Below, piece by piece: positions 62,121 to 64,000 of a DNA stretch of 64,000 nt. Position numbers and translations under genes: made by a program. Source of the stretch: Nautilus pompilius (lineage: Eukaryota; Mollusca; Cephalopoda; Nautilida; Nautilidae). Numbering within the stretch: the first letter of the stretch is position 1; every line of letters begins with the position of its first letter. The stretch covers positions 1,178,001-1,242,000 of the forward strand of contig JACATO010000052.1 in assembly GCA_018389105.1 (NCBI GenBank). Reading direction: 5' to 3'. The notes under the pieces were generated by a model, which worked only from the letters and a program-made list of their open reading frames with translations, made no database searches and had not been told where the DNA came from.

Positions 62121-63650
62121 ATATCAGGACGAATGCAGCACGTAAGTAATCCCACCCACCCTGGTACACTTACTACTTCCGGTGGGTGGATGTATATACT
62201 TCCTGTCGTCACCCGCCAGGCTACAGCTGGGTGGATGTGGGTCTTTTTAACAAGTGCGCCGATAAATAGAAAAATAATCAAAAAGTGCCGGCGAAAGAGA
62301 GAGAGAGAGAGATGACGTCAGTACTAGAGAGAGAGGGAGAGAAAGTTATCCCTCGTTGTTTAATTATAATTTATTTCAATTTATTGACGTCAAATTCCAA
62401 TTTTAAAATAACTCTCCCGTGTTTGTGTATTTTTCAGTTGACATTTGCCTCGTTCCCGGTCGTCAGTCACGCCCAATATGGCGCCCGAGGGCCGAGTCAC
62501 GTGGACACACATAGAAACTCTAGCAACATTATAACCGAAATTTCGGTTTTTGTTAACCATTTGTCTGTGATCGGGAAGAGAAGGATGATTCGAGTAACGG
62601 TAGGACATTCCCAGTTACGCGAAATAGAAGATTCCGCCATTTCATTACTAACGCACAGCAACGGTATCCCACAGTGCTTTGCGGTGGTGCCCCTGTTAAC
62701 AGGGCAGGTCTTCGGGTACGTAGATGGCTGGTCTCACCAAATCTCGAATCTTTGAGCCAACAAATGGCGCCTATAGTAGTCGGTCGCGCTGTTGAAACGA
62801 CAAAAGAAGACGTCCGTCGGTCGATATTATCCTAAATAAATATCGCTGGTAAAAAATCCTATCAGCGTCGCCATTTCTTTTGTTATCACTTTATCAGAAT
62901 CGTGGGAAATTCTAAACTGGAGAAAGACTCCATCCTCTCCACCACCGTAAGAATTCGGCTGCTCTTTCAAGTTTATAAAACAACTCAAAGAAAGCAAATG
63001 TTTATTTTAAAAAAAAATTTTTTTTTCTTAAATTTTGTCTCGTTCCATCTTCTCCGAGTATTTCGATCATTTGTTATCAAAAACCTTCAGCTTAAAAAAA
63101 AATAAAATCAATAAAATCGATCCGGGGTTTGTGCCCTCACATTCTGTCTTCGATGAAGTGTAAACGGTTTCGAAAAAAAGTAATTTGCATAAACGTTAAT
63201 GGCGCCTGCCGACGTAACCAAAACTCGCCTACAGTAATGGGCCTTCAGAGAACCCTGAACTCCTAACAAAGTTCTTATAATATTTAAATAATCTGAAAGT
63301 ATGAATCTAAACTGTAACTGCGGTGTGGAAAAACAGATTTGGCTCTGCCATAATTAAAATACCAGAGATCATCTCTTCGAGATCCATCAGTGTCAGCTAG
63401 CGGCCGGTACACAGAACACTTCGCCCTGCACCGGATTCTCACGGCCACAGGACTCCTGGATCACGCACGCGCACGTCAGAGCTGACGGATGTGACACAGC
63501 CGCTAGCTACCAACGCCACTCGGTAAGGAGTCCGTGTCTACACCAGATGCTTATTTTACGGTATCGCTTAGTAGTGTCTGCCCGGTCCAGTAGAGGTGCA
63601 TTATGGGAAAATGTTCAGATGCTTCACAAAGGCTTCTCTAAGAACAGTCG
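62121..63650. promoter_or_regulatory. Candidate promoter-like cluster
   Basis: Within 1.5 kb there are ACTTCCGGT (ETS-like, near 62174) and TGACGTCA (62312). Four ATGGCG sites resemble YY1 sites (62479, 62764, 62868-62879 reversed, 63200). Two strings resemble the ZNF143/THAP11 site: ATCCCACAGTGCTTTGCGG near 62666 and GCATTATGGGAAA near 63599. This combination is typical of CpG-rich metazoan housekeeping promoters. No start site, TATA box or exon is identified, so this is an inference from motif density. Confidence 0.35.
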
Positions 63651-64000
63651 CAGTAAAACCACAACAGTTTTAACCGCTCATGTTAGTCTGCGGCCTTGAC
63701 AGAAACACCTAACAATCATCTTCGGGTTACAACGATTTTCTTTAAAAATGTTCTCTTTACGGATAGAAACCGGGTGACTGTGAGGTACAACCAGCATCGT
63801 TCTGTTCTATGAGATCGGCGTAAGAAGAGGTCGATGAGCCGCACCGGTTACCAATATTTCTGACCCGATCTTATCAGCGTCTATGCGACATCGGTATTTT
63901 TTTGACCGATAACCCTGAACCATCAGAGAGCGCTCGGGAATCCAGCGGTTTCCCCGGTACTCGACAGACAGCGTTTCCGTCAGGTGCCCACGCTTCTCAC
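63651..64000. other. CpG-rich end of window, nothing recognised
   Basis: CpG-rich mixed sequence. No frame with a recognisable domain. Confidence 0.35.

Noticed and set aside
61914-62315. 133-codon frame and a 70-codon frame ending near GTAAGT
   Set aside because: Overlapping frames on both strands, no domain; the donor-like GTAAGT alone is not enough.
62285-62755. 156-codon frame
   Set aside because: Begins in a GA microsatellite and contains no domain; overlaps the motif cluster interpreted as regulatory.

Overview
This window is nuclear DNA of an animal, not a microbial gene cluster. It holds one recognisable exon of a host gene; nearly everything else that can be identified is mobile-element debris, satellites and microsatellites. 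The exon (10944-11023, + strand) is the last coding exon of a parvin, the focal-adhesion adaptor that binds integrin-linked kinase. It has a strong polypyrimidine tract and AG acceptor, and encodes the conserved end of the second calponin-homology domain. All sequence to its left appears to be one intron of at least 10.9 kb, because no other parvin exon is visible.

The strongest large-scale signal is a sharp change in base composition near 32.95 kb. The left half (1 to about 32.9 kb) is AT-rich and almost free of CpG; I count about five CpGs in the first 3 kb. The right half (about 33-64 kb) is CpG-replete even inside decayed transposons. This fits the mosaic germline methylation known from many invertebrates, where transcribed gene bodies are methylated and lose CpG while intergenic DNA is not. 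I therefore lean towards an invertebrate, but no marker fixes the lineage. One Tc1 element belongs to a type also common in fish genomes.

Layout, left half: a dead Tigger/pogo transposase (about 780-2095) lies in the parvin intron. SINE-like copies lie at 8.2, 12.5 and 15.7 kb. A 519-bp non-autonomous hAT element with intact 8-bp target duplication is at 13205-13723. A mariner-like end fragment is at 22.9 kb, and a nearly complete mariner with terminal repeats and TA target sites is at 28168-29408. A complete but frameshifted Tc1 (30476-32033) is inserted inside an older Tc1-like relic (about 29.85-32.12 kb). No exon was found between 11 and 33 kb, although the CpG loss there predicts a transcribed unit.

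Layout, right half: a foldback element lies at 37580-37766 and a Tc1-like relic at 40148-40935. A 46-bp satellite made of two 23-bp half-units occupies 43248-43838. Pyrimidine or purine low-complexity minisatellites lie at 46.1, 49.4 and 54.3 kb. Two hAT transposase relics of different subfamilies lie at 51.5-53.2 and 57.9-58.5 kb, with another Tc1 N-terminal fragment at 53.7 kb. A second copy of the older Tc1-like family lies at 58715-59290. It carries CpGs where the left-half copy has TpG or CpA, which supports the methylation-domain reading. A possible promoter-like cluster lies at 62.1-63.7 kb. No functional new system could be demonstrated. The most informative features are the CpG boundary and the homologous transposon pair on either side of it.
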